Source: Erysipelotrichaceae bacterium (lineage in GTDB: Bacteria > Bacillota_I > Bacilli_A > Erysipelotrichales > Erysipelotrichaceae). Taken from it: a stretch of DNA of 36,213 nucleotides. The stretch's first letter is position 1. Every line of letters starts with the position of its first letter. The DNA lies in contig JAUNCS010000009.1 of the NCBI GenBank assembly GCA_030526485.1, forward strand, positions 2,466 to 38,678. Reading direction: 5' to 3'. The notes below the pieces were generated by a model, which saw nothing but the letters and a program-made list of their open reading frames with translations, was not told the origin of the DNA and did not search any database. Shown here one piece after another: positions 15,353 to 23,422 of this stretch. The translations under genes were made by a program, and so were the position numbers.

Positions 15353-16162
15353 ATGAAAAAGATTATTACTTTATTATTAGCTGTCTTAATGTGCATGTCA
15401 CTTGCAGCTTGTGGTTCTAAGGAATCAAACAACACTAATTCAAACGACAACAATACAGTTGCTAATCCATTAGACGCTGCATTAATTTCTGAAGGTACTA
15501 TCATTATCGGTACTTCTCCAGACTATCCACCATTTGAAACTTTATCAGCTGCTGGTGAACTAGAAGGTTTCGATATCGATATGGTAAACGCTGTTGTTTC
15601 ATTATTAAATGAACAGAACGGTACAAACTACACTGTAACTTTCAAGCAGATGGATTTCTCAACTATCATCTCAGCTTTACAGGCTAGCCAGATTGACGTA
15701 GGTGTTTCAGGCTTCACATACAGCCCAGATAGAGACTGCATCTTCTCAACTCCTTACATTGGTTCTAACCAGGTTGTAGTAACTAGAGTTGACACAGGCA
15801 TTACAACAAGCGAAGACTTAGTTGGTAAGAAGGTTGCTGCTGGTACTGGTACTACTGGTGCTGAAGCTTTAGCTGAAATCATTGGTGAAGGCAATGTTCA
15901 GCATCCTGGTGATTACACAGTTATGTTCCAGGCTTTAGCTGCTGGTCAGTTAGACGCTGTAGTATGTGATGAAGCTGTAGGTGTTAACTATGTTAACGAA
16001 ATGAACCTTGTTATGTTAGCTGAACCACTAGTAGACGAACAGATGTCAATTGTTATCAAGACTGGTAATGACACTTTAGCTGCTGCTGTTAACGCTGCTG
16101 TTGAAGCATTTGTTGCTAGCGAAGACTACAACACTTTATTAGCTAAGTGGGAATTAAACTAA
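15353..16162 (+). CDS. Amino-acid ABC transporter substrate-binding lipoprotein
   Basis: A 269-residue SBP_bac_3 protein with signal peptide and lipobox LAAC, so Cys20 is lipidated. After a low-complexity Asn/Ser linker, the fold starts TIIIGTSPDYPPFETL and shows MDFSTIISALQASQIDVGVSG and the second-lobe VAAGTGTTGAEAL. The length is normal for the family, without the extra N-terminal segment seen in the paralogue at 3204. Codon use is very even and T-rich, as in highly expressed genes here (pfp, adhE). Permease and ATPase follow. The substrate is likely polar or basic; the T-box 2 specifier reading of Arg is compatible but unproven. Confidence 0.92.
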   Translation: MKKIITLLLAVLMCMSLAACGSKESNNTNSNDNNTVANPLDAALISEGTIIIGTSPDYPPFETLSAAGELEGFDIDMVNAVVSLLNEQNGTNYTVTFKQMDFSTIISALQASQIDVGVSGFTYSPDRDCIFSTPYIGSNQVVVTRVDTGITTSEDLVGKKVAAGTGTTGAEALAEIIGEGNVQHPGDYTVMFQALAAGQLDAVVCDEAVGVNYVNEMNLVMLAEPLVDEQMSIVIKTGNDTLAAAVNAAVEAFVASEDYNTLLAKWELN

Positions 16163-16180
16163 TAAGAGGAACTAAATAAA

Positions 16181-16864
16181 ATGTGGGCAACTATTGTTAA
16201 AATATTTACCCCAGATAACATTAAATTCATGCTACAAGGGGTGAAAATTTCGCTTCTTGTAGCTGTTCTTTGCACGATATTTGGTACCCTGCTGGGTATC
16301 ATGATTGCCAGCTGCAAGATTTCTCGTTCTAAGTTCCTTAATGTTATTGGCAATATTTATGTTGAACTGATCAGAGGAACACCAATGTTACTTCAGCTGA
16401 CATTCTTCTATCTTGGTATTCCAATGATTTATCAGATGATTACTGGTAAATATATGTCTGTCAGTGCAATTATGATGGGTATTATCGCTATCTCTATTAA
16501 CTCGGGTGCTTATAGCTGTGAATTAATCAGAGGTGCTATTAATTCAATTGACAGAGGCCAATGGGAAGCTGGTAAGGCTATTGGACTTAATCATACACAG
16601 ATTATGCGTAAGATTATTCTTCCACAGTCTTTCAAACGTATCATTCCTTCATTAGCCAATGAATTTATTACACTTATTAAAGACTCAAGTTTAGTATCGA
16701 CTATTGGTGTAGTTGACTTAATGAAGACTTCTACAATTCTTGGTGCTAAATACTATAACTACTTCTTCCCAATGATTGGGGCTGCTGTGATTTATCTGAT
16801 TCTGACATTAATTACTTCACAGTTTACAACTAGAATAGAAAGGAAACTGGCAGAAAGTGATTAA
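16181..16864 (+). CDS. Amino-acid ABC transporter permease
   Basis: A 227-residue PAAT-family permease with about five helices. The EAA loop reads [20 protein letters not shown] and is followed by [15 protein letters not shown], the standard ATPase-docking region. It lies 18 bases after the binding-protein gene, with AAGAGGA as ribosome binding site, and overlaps the ATPase start by eight bases. Being the only permease gene, it probably forms a homodimer. Confidence 0.92.
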   Translation: MWATIVKIFTPDNIKFMLQGVKISLLVAVLCTIFGTLLGIMIASCKISRSKFLNVIGNIYVELIRGTPMLLQLTFFYLGIPMIYQMITGKYMSVSAIMMGIIAISINSGAYSCELIRGAINSIDRGQWEAGKAIGLNHTQIMRKIILPQSFKRIIPSLANEFITLIKDSSLVSTIGVVDLMKTSTILGAKYYNYFFPMIGAAVIYLILTLITSQFTTRIERKLAESD

Positions 16865-17585
16865 GGTAGAAAACTTATATAAGAACTTTGGCAAGGTACA
16901 GGCTCTTGATGGCGTTAGCTTAAGCATTAATGCCGGTGAAGTTGTTTGTCTTATTGGACCTTCAGGTTCTGGTAAATCAACATTATTGAGATCTATTAAT
17001 GGTCTGGAAATTCCTGATGCTGGTGAAATCTATGTCGATGACTTAAAGATTGATCCAAACAATGAGGAAATGATGTGCAAGGTAAGATCAGGCATGGGCT
17101 TTGTCTTCCAGCACTTCAATTTATTTCCACATCTTACAGTATTAGATAACATTACTCTTTCTCCAATTATGGTGCAGGGTGTTGATAAGGCAACAGCTGA
17201 AAAAGAAGCTATGGAATTACTGAAAATGGTAGGCCTGGAAGAAAAGGCTAACGAATTCCCTAATAAGCTTTCAGGTGGTCAGAAACAGAGAGTGGCAATT
17301 GCCCGTGCTCTGGCTTTAAAACCTGAATATATGCTGTTTGATGAACCTACTTCCGCTCTTGACCCAGAAATGGTTAAGGAAGTATTAAATGTTATTAAAT
17401 CTTTAGCTGATAAGGGTATGACAATGGCTATCGTAACTCATGAAATGGGTTTTGCGAAAAATGTTGCTGACCGTATCGTCTTCTTTGAAGAAGGCAAGAT
17501 TGTTGAAGAAGCAAGTCCAAAAGACTTCTTTGAAAACCCTAAGTCAGATAGAGCTAAAGACTTCTTAAGCAAAGTAATGTATTAA
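16857..17585 (+). CDS. Amino-acid ABC transporter ATP-binding protein
   Basis: A 242-residue ATPase starting at GTG 16857. Motifs: Walker [11 protein letters not shown]-loop [13 protein letters not shown], signature LSGGQKQR, Walker [14 protein letters not shown], switch His in VTHEMGFAK. It is closely similar to the ATPase at 4839, including the C-terminal FLSKVMY against FLSKVLY, so the two operons arose by duplication or share a recent common source. It completes the importer encoded just upstream. Confidence 0.93.
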   Translation: MIKVENLYKNFGKVQALDGVSLSINAGEVVCLIGPSGSGKSTLLRSINGLEIPDAGEIYVDDLKIDPNNEEMMCKVRSGMGFVFQHFNLFPHLTVLDNITLSPIMVQGVDKATAEKEAMELLKMVGLEEKANEFPNKLSGGQKQRVAIARALALKPEYMLFDEPTSALDPEMVKEVLNVIKSLADKGMTMAIVTHEMGFAKNVADRIVFFEEGKIVEEASPKDFFENPKSDRAKDFLSKVMY

Positions 17586-17591
17586 TTAATG

Positions 17592-17625
17592 AATAGTCTT
17601 TTCTTTGGAAAAGGCTATTTTTTTA
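17592..17625 (+). terminator. Terminator after T-box operon 2
   Basis: Arms 17592-17603 and 17608-17619 with one wobble pair and a TTTG loop, then a T run. Confidence 0.88.
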
Positions 17626-17630
17626 GGAAT

Positions 17631-17703
17631 TTGCATTTTTCCAACCAAAATTTAATAAAAAATTGCATTTTTCCAACCTTGCAAATTAAACGAGGACTAT
17701 AAT
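17631..17703 (+). promoter_or_regulatory. Promoter region with twin 16-base direct repeats
   Basis: TTGCATTTTTCCAACC occurs identically at 17631-17646 and 17663-17678, exactly 32 bases apart (about three helical turns). A shorter TTGCAAATT follows at 17679. The -10 is TATAAT (17698-17703) but no good -35 sits 16-18 bases before it, which suggests activator dependence or repeat-bound control of the hydrolase gene that follows. Confidence 0.65.
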
Positions 17704-17726
17704 AGTGAGAAAAAGGAAGAAAGAAT

Positions 17727-18242
17727 ATGAAACTTTTACTTGTAATTGATATGCAGAACGACTTCATTGATGGAAGTCTGGGTACTAAGGAAGCAGTAGC
17801 TATTGTGCCTAATGTCGTAGAAAAAATTAAGAACTTTGAAGGTGAAGTATTATTCACAAGAGATACCCACTTTGAAAATTATCTTGAAACAATGGAAGGT
17901 AAGAATTTACCGGTTGAACATTGTATTAAAGGTACTGATGGTTGGCAGATCAGAAAAGAAATCGATGAATTAAGAAAGAGTGAAGCTATCGATAAACTGA
18001 CTTTTGGTTCTGTTGAACTTGTTGAAGTATTAAAAAGCTTAAATGAGAAAGAAAAGATTGAAAGTATTGAACTTGTTGGTTTATGTACTGATATCTGTGT
18101 TATCTCTAATGCATTATTAGCCAAGGCTACTTTACCGGAAGTAGAAATTACTGTTGATAGTAACTGTTGCGCTGGTGTTACTGTCGAAAGTCACAATAAC
18201 GCTCTAAATGCCATGAAAATGTGTCAGATCAAAGTCATCTAA
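17727..18242 (+). CDS. Cysteine hydrolase of the nicotinamidase/isochorismatase family
   Basis: A 171-residue enzyme with the family triad: Asp8 (VIDMQNDF), Lys90 (IDKLTF) and Cys124 (TDICVISNA). Nicotinamidase-like elements are RDTH for the metal-binding Asp and first His, and EHCIKGT where PncA has PHCVQGT; the second metal His (H57 of PncA) is not obvious. Deamidation of nicotinamide to nicotinate in NAD salvage is the likeliest role, so I call it nicotinamidase-like without the symbol. It stands alone between terminators, next to uridine phosphorylase, with a ribosome binding site AGGAAG at 17714. Confidence 0.82.
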   Translation: MKLLLVIDMQNDFIDGSLGTKEAVAIVPNVVEKIKNFEGEVLFTRDTHFENYLETMEGKNLPVEHCIKGTDGWQIRKEIDELRKSEAIDKLTFGSVELVEVLKSLNEKEKIESIELVGLCTDICVISNALLAKATLPEVEITVDSNCCAGVTVESHNNALNAMKMCQIKVI

Positions 18243-18256
18243 TGATGGCTTTTTTC
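18231..18256 (+). terminator. Terminator after the nicotinamidase-like gene
   Basis: Arms 18231-18239 and 18244-18252 with one wobble, TAAT loop including the stop codon, then T6. The -10 of the next gene follows at 18261. Confidence 0.85.
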
Positions 18257-18291
18257 TTTGTATAATGAAGGTATACAAGGAGATATATAAT

Positions 18292-19071
18292 ATGGCATTC
18301 TTAGATGCAAATCGTAAACAGTTCCATATCGGACTGGACGCAAACGATGTAGGTGAATATGTAATTATTCCCGGCGATCCTAAACGTGTTCCTAAAATTG
18401 CAGCCTATCTTGAAGATGCGAAGTATTTAAATGACCAGCGTGAATACATGTCTTATTCCGGTTATTTAAATGGAACTAAAGTAACTGTCTGCTCATCAGG
18501 CATTGGTGGACCTAGTGCAGCCATTGCTATGGAAGAGCTGGTAAAGTGTGGTGCCAAGACTTTTATTAGAGTAGGTACCTGTGGTGCTATGCAGATTGAA
18601 CAGATGGGTGGTGACGTTGTAATTGCCACAGCTGCAATCAGAAATGAGGGTACAAGCAGAGAATACGCACCAATGGAATTTCCAGCGGTAGCTGACCTTG
18701 ATGTAACTAACGCTTTGGTAAAGGCGGCTAATAATCTGGGCTATACCAAGCATGTGGGTGTTGTACACTGCAAGGATTCTTTCTATGGTCAAAATGATCC
18801 GGAATCTATGCCAGTTGATTATGAACTGTTAAATAAGTGGAACGCTTATATCAGATTAGGTGCGCAGTGCTCAGAAATGGAATCAGCTGCTCTATTTACG
18901 GTTGCTGCTGCCCGTAAGGTAAAATGTGGTTCTATTTTCCTAGTTATTCATAACCAGGAAAGAGCCAAGGTTGGTTTGCCTGATCCGGAAGCTTACGATA
19001 TGGAAGCACCTATCAAGTGCGCAATTGAAGCTTTAAAGATTCTAATTGAAAATGATAAGCAGTCACAATAG
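18292..19071 (+). CDS. udp: Uridine phosphorylase
   Basis: A 259-residue nucleoside phosphorylase. Signatures: [12 protein letters not shown] (phosphate loop), [25 protein letters not shown], and [11 protein letters not shown], the ribose/base-site motif. The pattern fits uridine phosphorylase more than hexameric DeoD. It cleaves uridine with phosphate to uracil and ribose-1-phosphate for pyrimidine salvage. The start is ATG 18292, with AAGGAG at 18277-18282; an in-frame ATG at 18265 would overlap the -10 TATAAT (18261-18266) and is rejected. A terminator overlaps the stop codon. Confidence 0.88.
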   Translation: MAFLDANRKQFHIGLDANDVGEYVIIPGDPKRVPKIAAYLEDAKYLNDQREYMSYSGYLNGTKVTVCSSGIGGPSAAIAMEELVKCGAKTFIRVGTCGAMQIEQMGGDVVIATAAIRNEGTSREYAPMEFPAVADLDVTNALVKAANNLGYTKHVGVVHCKDSFYGQNDPESMPVDYELLNKWNAYIRLGAQCSEMESAALFTVAAARKVKCGSIFLVIHNQERAKVGLPDPEAYDMEAPIKCAIEALKILIENDKQSQ

Positions 19072-19082
19072 TGGCTGTTTTT
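19060..19082 (+). terminator. Terminator after uridine phosphorylase
   Basis: Arms 19060-19066 and 19071-19077 with AATA loop and T5; the stem includes the stop codon. Confidence 0.8.
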
Positions 19083-19093
19083 AAGGGGGATAT

Positions 19094-19897
19094 ATGGAAG
19101 AAAACAAGAAAGTTGAATTAAGTGAAGAAAATAAGGAACTGGCAAAGGCGATAGCCAAGGAAGTAAACAAGTTCAGCTGGAAGGATATCAGTGTTAAGGA
19201 TATTCTTACAATTGCGATACTGGCTGTCTTACTGTTTGGTGGTTTTACCATCTACAACAATATCCAAAACCAGTTTACTAATCTAAAAGAAGGCTTAAGT
19301 TCACTGGTATCATTTGATGATCCGGCTGATGACCACGATAAGGTCTTAGATAATAATGGTTTCCTGGGTTATACTGCAGCCGATTTTGAAGAAGCTATTC
19401 TGGGTGATGCGTCTCAAAAGAAAGAAATAGTTGTTTATACCCAAGAAGTATCAGATGTAGCTACTTTAACCCAAACCGGTTTATTCAACTGGTCAGCTTT
19501 AACCAAGAGCCAGGTAATTACCTATAAGGGCAGTGCTGATTACTATGTAGACTTAAGCAATTTCTCTAAATCTAATATCAGATATGATGAAGAGTCTAAG
19601 ATTGTCACAATGACTATTCCGCATGTCCTAAGAAAAGATATCAATATCAATGAAAATGACATCGCTTTCTCTGATCCGGATAAGGGTTTACTGGCCTTTG
19701 GCGATATTAAAATTACTCCTGAACAAATGACCGAGATTCAAAAAGAAGTCAGAATCAAGATGGAAGAAAAGCTATCTGATCCTGTAATCAGTGAAACAGC
19801 AGACCGTTTTGCGAAACTGACAGTCTGGGAAATCTATTCACCAGTCATCAAGGGCATTGGTAAGGATGTATCACTGGAAATAGTTTTTATTGACTAG
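19094..19897 (+). CDS. DUF4230 membrane-anchored protein
   Basis: A 267-residue protein: acidic/basic cytoplasmic N-terminus, one helix at about residues 37-56 (ILTIAILAVLLFGGFTIY), then an extracytoplasmic domain matching the DUF4230 pattern (LTQTGLFNWSAL, ADYYVDLSNF, VTMTIPHVLRKDININ). Function unknown. The ribosome binding site AAGGGGGA lies 19084-19091. It is followed after 13 bases by the phosphatidyltransferase gene, but that gene has a -10 box inside this one's last codons, so co-transcription is optional. Confidence 0.75.
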   Translation: MEENKKVELSEENKELAKAIAKEVNKFSWKDISVKDILTIAILAVLLFGGFTIYNNIQNQFTNLKEGLSSLVSFDDPADDHDKVLDNNGFLGYTAADFEEAILGDASQKKEIVVYTQEVSDVATLTQTGLFNWSALTKSQVITYKGSADYYVDLSNFSKSNIRYDEESKIVTMTIPHVLRKDININENDIAFSDPDKGLLAFGDIKITPEQMTEIQKEVRIKMEEKLSDPVISETADRFAKLTVWEIYSPVIKGIGKDVSLEIVFID

Positions 19898-19910
19898 TAT
19901 AATTTTCTCT

Positions 19911-20444
19911 ATGAGAAAAGAATATGTAAGTCTTCCTAATGCGATAACGTCATTTAGAATTATTGGTGCCATACTGATAATATTTATAGATCCAAAAACT
20001 GCATCTTTCTTTATGGTTTATGCCTTAGCTGGACTATCAGATGCGATAGATGGCTTTGTAGCCCGAAAGACTAACAGTGTATCGGAATTTGGTTCCAAAC
20101 TGGATAGTGTGGCAGACTTGCTGTTTTATTCAATAATGTTCTTTAAGATGCTGCCATACCTAAAAGAGAGTCTAAGTCATGAAATCTGGTATTGTGTAGG
20201 GATTATCTTTATCATGCGCATCATTGTTTATCTGGTGGTGGCAATCAGAAATAAGGAATTTCATTCGCCACATACCTACTTAAACAAGGCTTCTGGCTTT
20301 ATGATGTATCTTTTACCTTTTGTGACTTTTACCAAATATATTCCTTCCTATGCCTGGGCACTAATTGGAATATGTGCAGTAGCAGCTATTGATGAGGTAT
20401 TAATAATTCTGTTTAAGAAAAATATTGGTGAATCTTTAAGATAA
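19911..20444 (+). CDS. CDP-alcohol phosphatidyltransferase (PgsA-like)
   Basis: A 177-residue integral membrane enzyme with the complete CDP-alcohol phosphotransferase signature DAIDGFVARKTNSVSEFG followed by SKLDSVAD (DGxxAR-x8-GxxxDxxxD). Such enzymes transfer phosphatidyl from CDP-diacylglycerol to an alcohol; phosphatidylglycerophosphate synthase is the commonest in this size class but I cannot exclude another acceptor. The start is ATG 19911 because the earlier in-frame TTG at 19890 would precede the -10 TATAAT at 19898-19903. That box is only seven bases from the ATG, and no Shine-Dalgarno sequence is present, so a leaderless mRNA is likely. Confidence 0.85.
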   Translation: MRKEYVSLPNAITSFRIIGAILIIFIDPKTASFFMVYALAGLSDAIDGFVARKTNSVSEFGSKLDSVADLLFYSIMFFKMLPYLKESLSHEIWYCVGIIFIMRIIVYLVVAIRNKEFHSPHTYLNKASGFMMYLLPFVTFTKYIPSYAWALIGICAVAAIDEVLIILFKKNIGESLR

Positions 20445-20445
20445 G

Positions 20446-20472
20446 AAGTCTGTTTAATAACAGGCTTTTTTA
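20446..20472 (+). terminator. Terminator after the phosphatidyltransferase gene
   Basis: Arms 20446-20454 and 20459-20467 with one wobble, TAAT loop, T-run to 20471. Confidence 0.85.
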
Positions 20473-20487
20473 ATGGATAATGAAGGT

Positions 20488-21174
20488 ATGAATATCTTAG
20501 AAGAATTATTCAATCATCAGGATTTAAAGTATAGAGACTTTGAGGCTAATCTTACACCTACTGTTAATAAAGAATGTTTTATAGGTGTTAGAACACCAAT
20601 ACTTAGAGAAATGGCTAAAAAGATTGATATCAATGATGCCTTTTTAGATGAACTACCTCATAAATACTTTGAGGAAAATCAGCTACATGCCTTTGTAATA
20701 TCTAATATCAAGGATTATGATTTAGCCATTAAACGACTGGAAGAATTTCTGCCCTATGTCGATAATTGGGCAACCTGCGACCAGATGAAATTTAAGGTCT
20801 TTAAGAAACATAAGAAAGAAGTGTTACTTAAGGTTAAGGAATGGCTAAAGAGCAGACATGAATATACCATCCGTTTTGGTATTGAAGTCTTAATGAATTA
20901 TTATCTGGAAGATGATTTTGATATTAAACATCTGGAACTGGTAAATAAGCTTAAAAAAGATACTTATTATGTAAATATGATGATGGCCTGGTATTACGCC
21001 ACAGCTCTAGCTAAGCAAAGAGATGCTGTCTTGCCTTTTATCCTGGAAGATAAAATCAATAATCCAGAAGTAAAGAGGATGACAATCAGAAAGGCTATTG
21101 AAAGCTTTAGAATCAGTGATGAAGATAAATGTATATTAAGGGAATTTTATTATGGAAATAAGACAAGCAAATAG
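20488..21174 (+). CDS. AlkD-like DNA alkylation repair protein
   Basis: About 228 residues of HEAT-like helical repeats, with motif VDNWATCD in the middle, the characteristic active-site region of AlkD-type glycosylases that excise positively charged alkylated bases without base flipping. The frame opens at ATG 20473, but GATAAT at 20476-20481 looks like the -10 box and the ATG 20488 six bases later is preferred; GAAGGT before it is too close to act as a ribosome binding site. The next gene overlaps the end by 23 bases. Confidence 0.78.
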   Translation: MNILEELFNHQDLKYRDFEANLTPTVNKECFIGVRTPILREMAKKIDINDAFLDELPHKYFEENQLHAFVISNIKDYDLAIKRLEEFLPYVDNWATCDQMKFKVFKKHKKEVLLKVKEWLKSRHEYTIRFGIEVLMNYYLEDDFDIKHLELVNKLKKDTYYVNMMMAWYYATALAKQRDAVLPFILEDKINNPEVKRMTIRKAIESFRISDEDKCILREFYYGNKTSK

Positions 21175-21592
21175 GAATGATTTGGGTAGAATCTCTGAAA
21201 TCATGGTTTTTAATAATCGCATAAATTATTTACCAATCTTCAATGATGAAGACTTTTCTTTTAATGTGATGAGAGTTGATAAACTGATTCCTGAATATGA
21301 AAAGCTGATTGATAATCTATATGTCCTGATTGATAAAGACATACTTAGAGGCTTTATGGAAATAGATGATGAACGCTTAGTAAAGCTCTATGTTGATCCT
21401 TTCTTTCAGAGAAGGGGATATGGCGATAAATTAATAAACTACGCAATTGATAACTTTGATATTAAGTATTTATGGGCCTTAGAAAAGAATGAAAAAGCTA
21501 TTAAGTTCTATCAAAGACATGGCTTTAATGTGACAAATGAAAAGAAGTTTGAAGAAGATACAACAGAGTATCTAATCAAACTTCTTAGATAA
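21152..21592 (+). CDS. GNAT-family N-acetyltransferase
   Basis: A 146-residue acetyltransferase. The acetyl-CoA pyrophosphate loop is QRRGYGDKL, preceded by the beta-strand RLVKLYVDPFF and followed by ALEKNEKAIKFYQRHGF, the standard C-terminal motif. Substrate unknown; it could modify an amino acid, a ribosomal protein or a drug. The start overlaps the AlkD-like gene by 23 bases, so translation is probably coupled. It converges on the minus-strand membrane-protein gene, overlapping its 3' end by eight bases. Confidence 0.85.
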   Translation: MEIRQANRNDLGRISEIMVFNNRINYLPIFNDEDFSFNVMRVDKLIPEYEKLIDNLYVLIDKDILRGFMEIDDERLVKLYVDPFFQRRGYGDKLINYAIDNFDIKYLWALEKNEKAIKFYQRHGFNVTNEKKFEEDTTEYLIKLLR

Positions 21593-22328
21593 ATAAGTTA
21601 ATTATCAGGGTTACTAAGACATTGAATAAGTAACAGATAAACATTGGTGGCAGTGTGAATAAAAATGGATGGGGAATATATTTATAGATTGCTTCCATCA
21701 CAAAGTTGCCATCAGGAAAATAATTATAGAAATAATTGGACTTGGGATTAAGTCCAGTTTTTATTAGTACCACATTTAAGAGATAACAGATAAAGGAGAA
21801 AACTGCATAAACCAGCATGGCAGGTAATACATCTCTTACATTTGGGATATATTTTCCAGTTACTACAAGTAAAAATGCACAGATGATTATCATGTAGTGA
21901 TAGAAATAGAAGGTAAATACTCTAAATCTATAGATGTAGTCGTCGTTAAAGCCCAGTGGAGGAAACAATATCGCCAGTATCGGACAGGTCATTGCGGCAT
22001 GGAAGCAGAAACTTAATAAGAGTTTTGAATCTATTAGCAGGGCAATGAACAGGACAATAATAATCACATTGCAGGGATAAAGAATAAATTCACTGTAGAT
22101 ATTGAATTCTTTTCCCATGATTCTTTTATATTCCTTATCAAAGGGCAGATAAAGCTTGTAGATAAGAAAATGTATCAATAGACCTGTAACAATAATAAAC
22201 AGTATCTTTTGAGCTAGTATTGGTTCTAAATCAGCTAACAAGAAGGAAATGATAGTTCCTGTTAAGATAGCTGATAAACCATATATTTTATAAATGCCAT
22301 TGTAGGGCTGAATTTTAAATTTAGTCAT
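21585..22328 (-). CDS. YwaF/TIGR02206-like integral membrane protein
   Basis: About 247 residues with seven or so hydrophobic helices. The arrangement (charged YIYRFRVFTFYFYHYMI, then NYFYNYFPDGNFV and a final IPHPFLFTLPPMF helix) resembles the YwaF/TIGR02206 family of unknown function; the match is from memory and moderate. The start is ATG at 22328; a longer TTG start at 22346 would begin upstream of the TATACT -10 box (22341-22336). That -10 is seven bases from the ATG and no ribosome binding site is visible, suggesting a leaderless mRNA. It lies downstream of the LysR gene but past a terminator. Confidence 0.6.
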   Translation of the reverse strand: MTKFKIQPYNGIYKIYGLSAILTGTIISFLLADLEPILAQKILFIIVTGLLIHFLIYKLYLPFDKEYKRIMGKEFNIYSEFILYPCNVIIIVLFIALLIDSKLLLSFCFHAAMTCPILAILFPPLGFNDDYIYRFRVFTFYFYHYMIIICAFLLVVTGKYIPNVRDVLPAMLVYAVFSFICYLLNVVLIKTGLNPKSNYFYNYFPDGNFVMEAIYKYIPHPFLFTLPPMFICYLFNVLVTLIINLFI

Positions 22329-22344
22329 AATGAAAAGTATACAC

Positions 22345-22373
22345 AAAAAAGGCTGATAGTGAAACTATCAACC
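22345..22373 (-). terminator. Terminator after the LysR gene
   Basis: On the minus strand, arms 22373-22364 and 22360-22351 pair (one wobble) around a three-base loop, followed by a T6 run. It includes the LysR stop codon. Confidence 0.88.
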
Positions 22374-23258
22374 TCGCTTACCACATAAGATATCAATAAA
22401 TTCTTCAATATGATTGGCATTTTCATCCTTGCGATACATGACTGAATATGTACAGTCCAGATTATTAATAGCCGGGTCAACAAACTTAATCTGCTTATAT
22501 TTTGAACTTGGCTTAAAACTGTAGTTTGTAGAAATGGTAATACCAATGCCAGCTCTTAGATATACTTCCTGTTCATCAGTAGTGGTGCAGGAAATATACT
22601 TGGCATCATCACATTTAAAGAGAATTCTTCTAAACATCGCTTCAATCTGGGTAGACATGGCACTTGAATTAAGCAACAGAATATCCTGACCATTTAGCAT
22701 ATCAGGGGTGATGAATTCTTTCTCGCTTAGAGGATTGCTGACAGGGATGGTAGCTACAAATTCACCCTTATAGATATCTCTTACACAGTCACCTTCTTCA
22801 GGATTTAATACCGTCTTTACGGCAAACATACAATCAAGCTGACCATTGTGATACATCTTGTTTAAGTTGTTTAAGTTAGCCTGATGAATTTCGGGTGAAA
22901 CATGAGGGAACTTCTTATGGAACTTGCCAATGGCATCAGGAATATTTTTTAAACTGGCAATGTGATAAAAGCCCATACGAATAGTTGATTTTCTAACATC
23001 ATCCAGATTCTTGATGCGGGAAACCACCGTATTCATACTGTTAAGAAGTGGGGTAATCGCATCTTTGAATTCCAGACCATTCTTGGTTATTTCTACTGAA
23101 TGAACAGATCTTCTAAACAGTTTAAAGCCCAGCTCGTTTTCCAGAGCCTTGATTTCACGGGTAACTGTTGACTGTGACATAAACATCAGCTCCGCTGTTT
23201 TAGTAAAGCTCAGGTTATCACATAGTCTTATAAAGCATTCCATTTGTCTAGTATCCAT
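22368..23258 (-). CDS. LysR-family transcriptional regulator
   Basis: A 296-residue regulator. The N-terminal winged helix is clear: MDTRQMECFIRLCDNLSFTK, then AELMFMSQSTVTREIKALEN and LGFKLFRR. The effector domain begins about residue 90 (IRMGFYHIASLKNIPDAI). A ribosome binding site GGAGAGAG precedes the ATG. It is divergent from the lipoprotein esterase at 23423 with 164 bases between, the usual LysR arrangement, so that gene is the likely target. Effector unknown. Confidence 0.92.
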   Translation of the reverse strand: MDTRQMECFIRLCDNLSFTKTAELMFMSQSTVTREIKALENELGFKLFRRSVHSVEITKNGLEFKDAITPLLNSMNTVVSRIKNLDDVRKSTIRMGFYHIASLKNIPDAIGKFHKKFPHVSPEIHQANLNNLNKMYHNGQLDCMFAVKTVLNPEEGDCVRDIYKGEFVATIPVSNPLSEKEFITPDMLNGQDILLLNSSAMSTQIEAMFRRILFKCDDAKYISCTTTDEQEVYLRAGIGITISTNYSFKPSSKYKQIKFVDPAINNLDCTYSVMYRKDENANHIEEFIDILCGKRG

Positions 23259-23309
23259 AATCTCTCTCCATAAACTTATCTATATTGTACGCTATATTCT
23301 AAATTATCA

Positions 23310-23327
23310 TATGTTAACGCTTACAAA
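23310..23327. promoter_or_regulatory. Candidate cre (CcpA) site between LysR and esterase
   Basis: TATGTTAACGCTTACAAA matches the consensus WWTGNAARCGNWWWCAWW with one mismatch. If real, the divergent pair is under carbon catabolite control. Confidence 0.5.
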
Positions 23328-23387
23328 GTGAATTGGTATTTCATTTTGTGCATAAAGAATATAAAAATGTGGTGTTAGACTAAAACT

Positions 23388-23404
23388 GTTGGCAGGCCTG
23401 CAAC
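23388..23404. promoter_or_regulatory. GC-rich near-palindrome before the esterase gene
   Basis: GTTGGCAGGCCTGCAAC: perfect ten-base core GCAGGCCTGC (23392-23401) with GTTG/CAAC outer arms. It stands out in A/T-rich sequence about 20 bases before the esterase ATG and could be an operator or a leader hairpin. Confidence 0.4.
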
Positions 23405-23422
23405 TAATAATGGAGAAATGAA

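Noticed and set aside
18265-18291. Upstream ATG for uridine phosphorylase
   Set aside because: It overlaps the TATAAT -10 box; the downstream ATG has a clear AAGGAG site.
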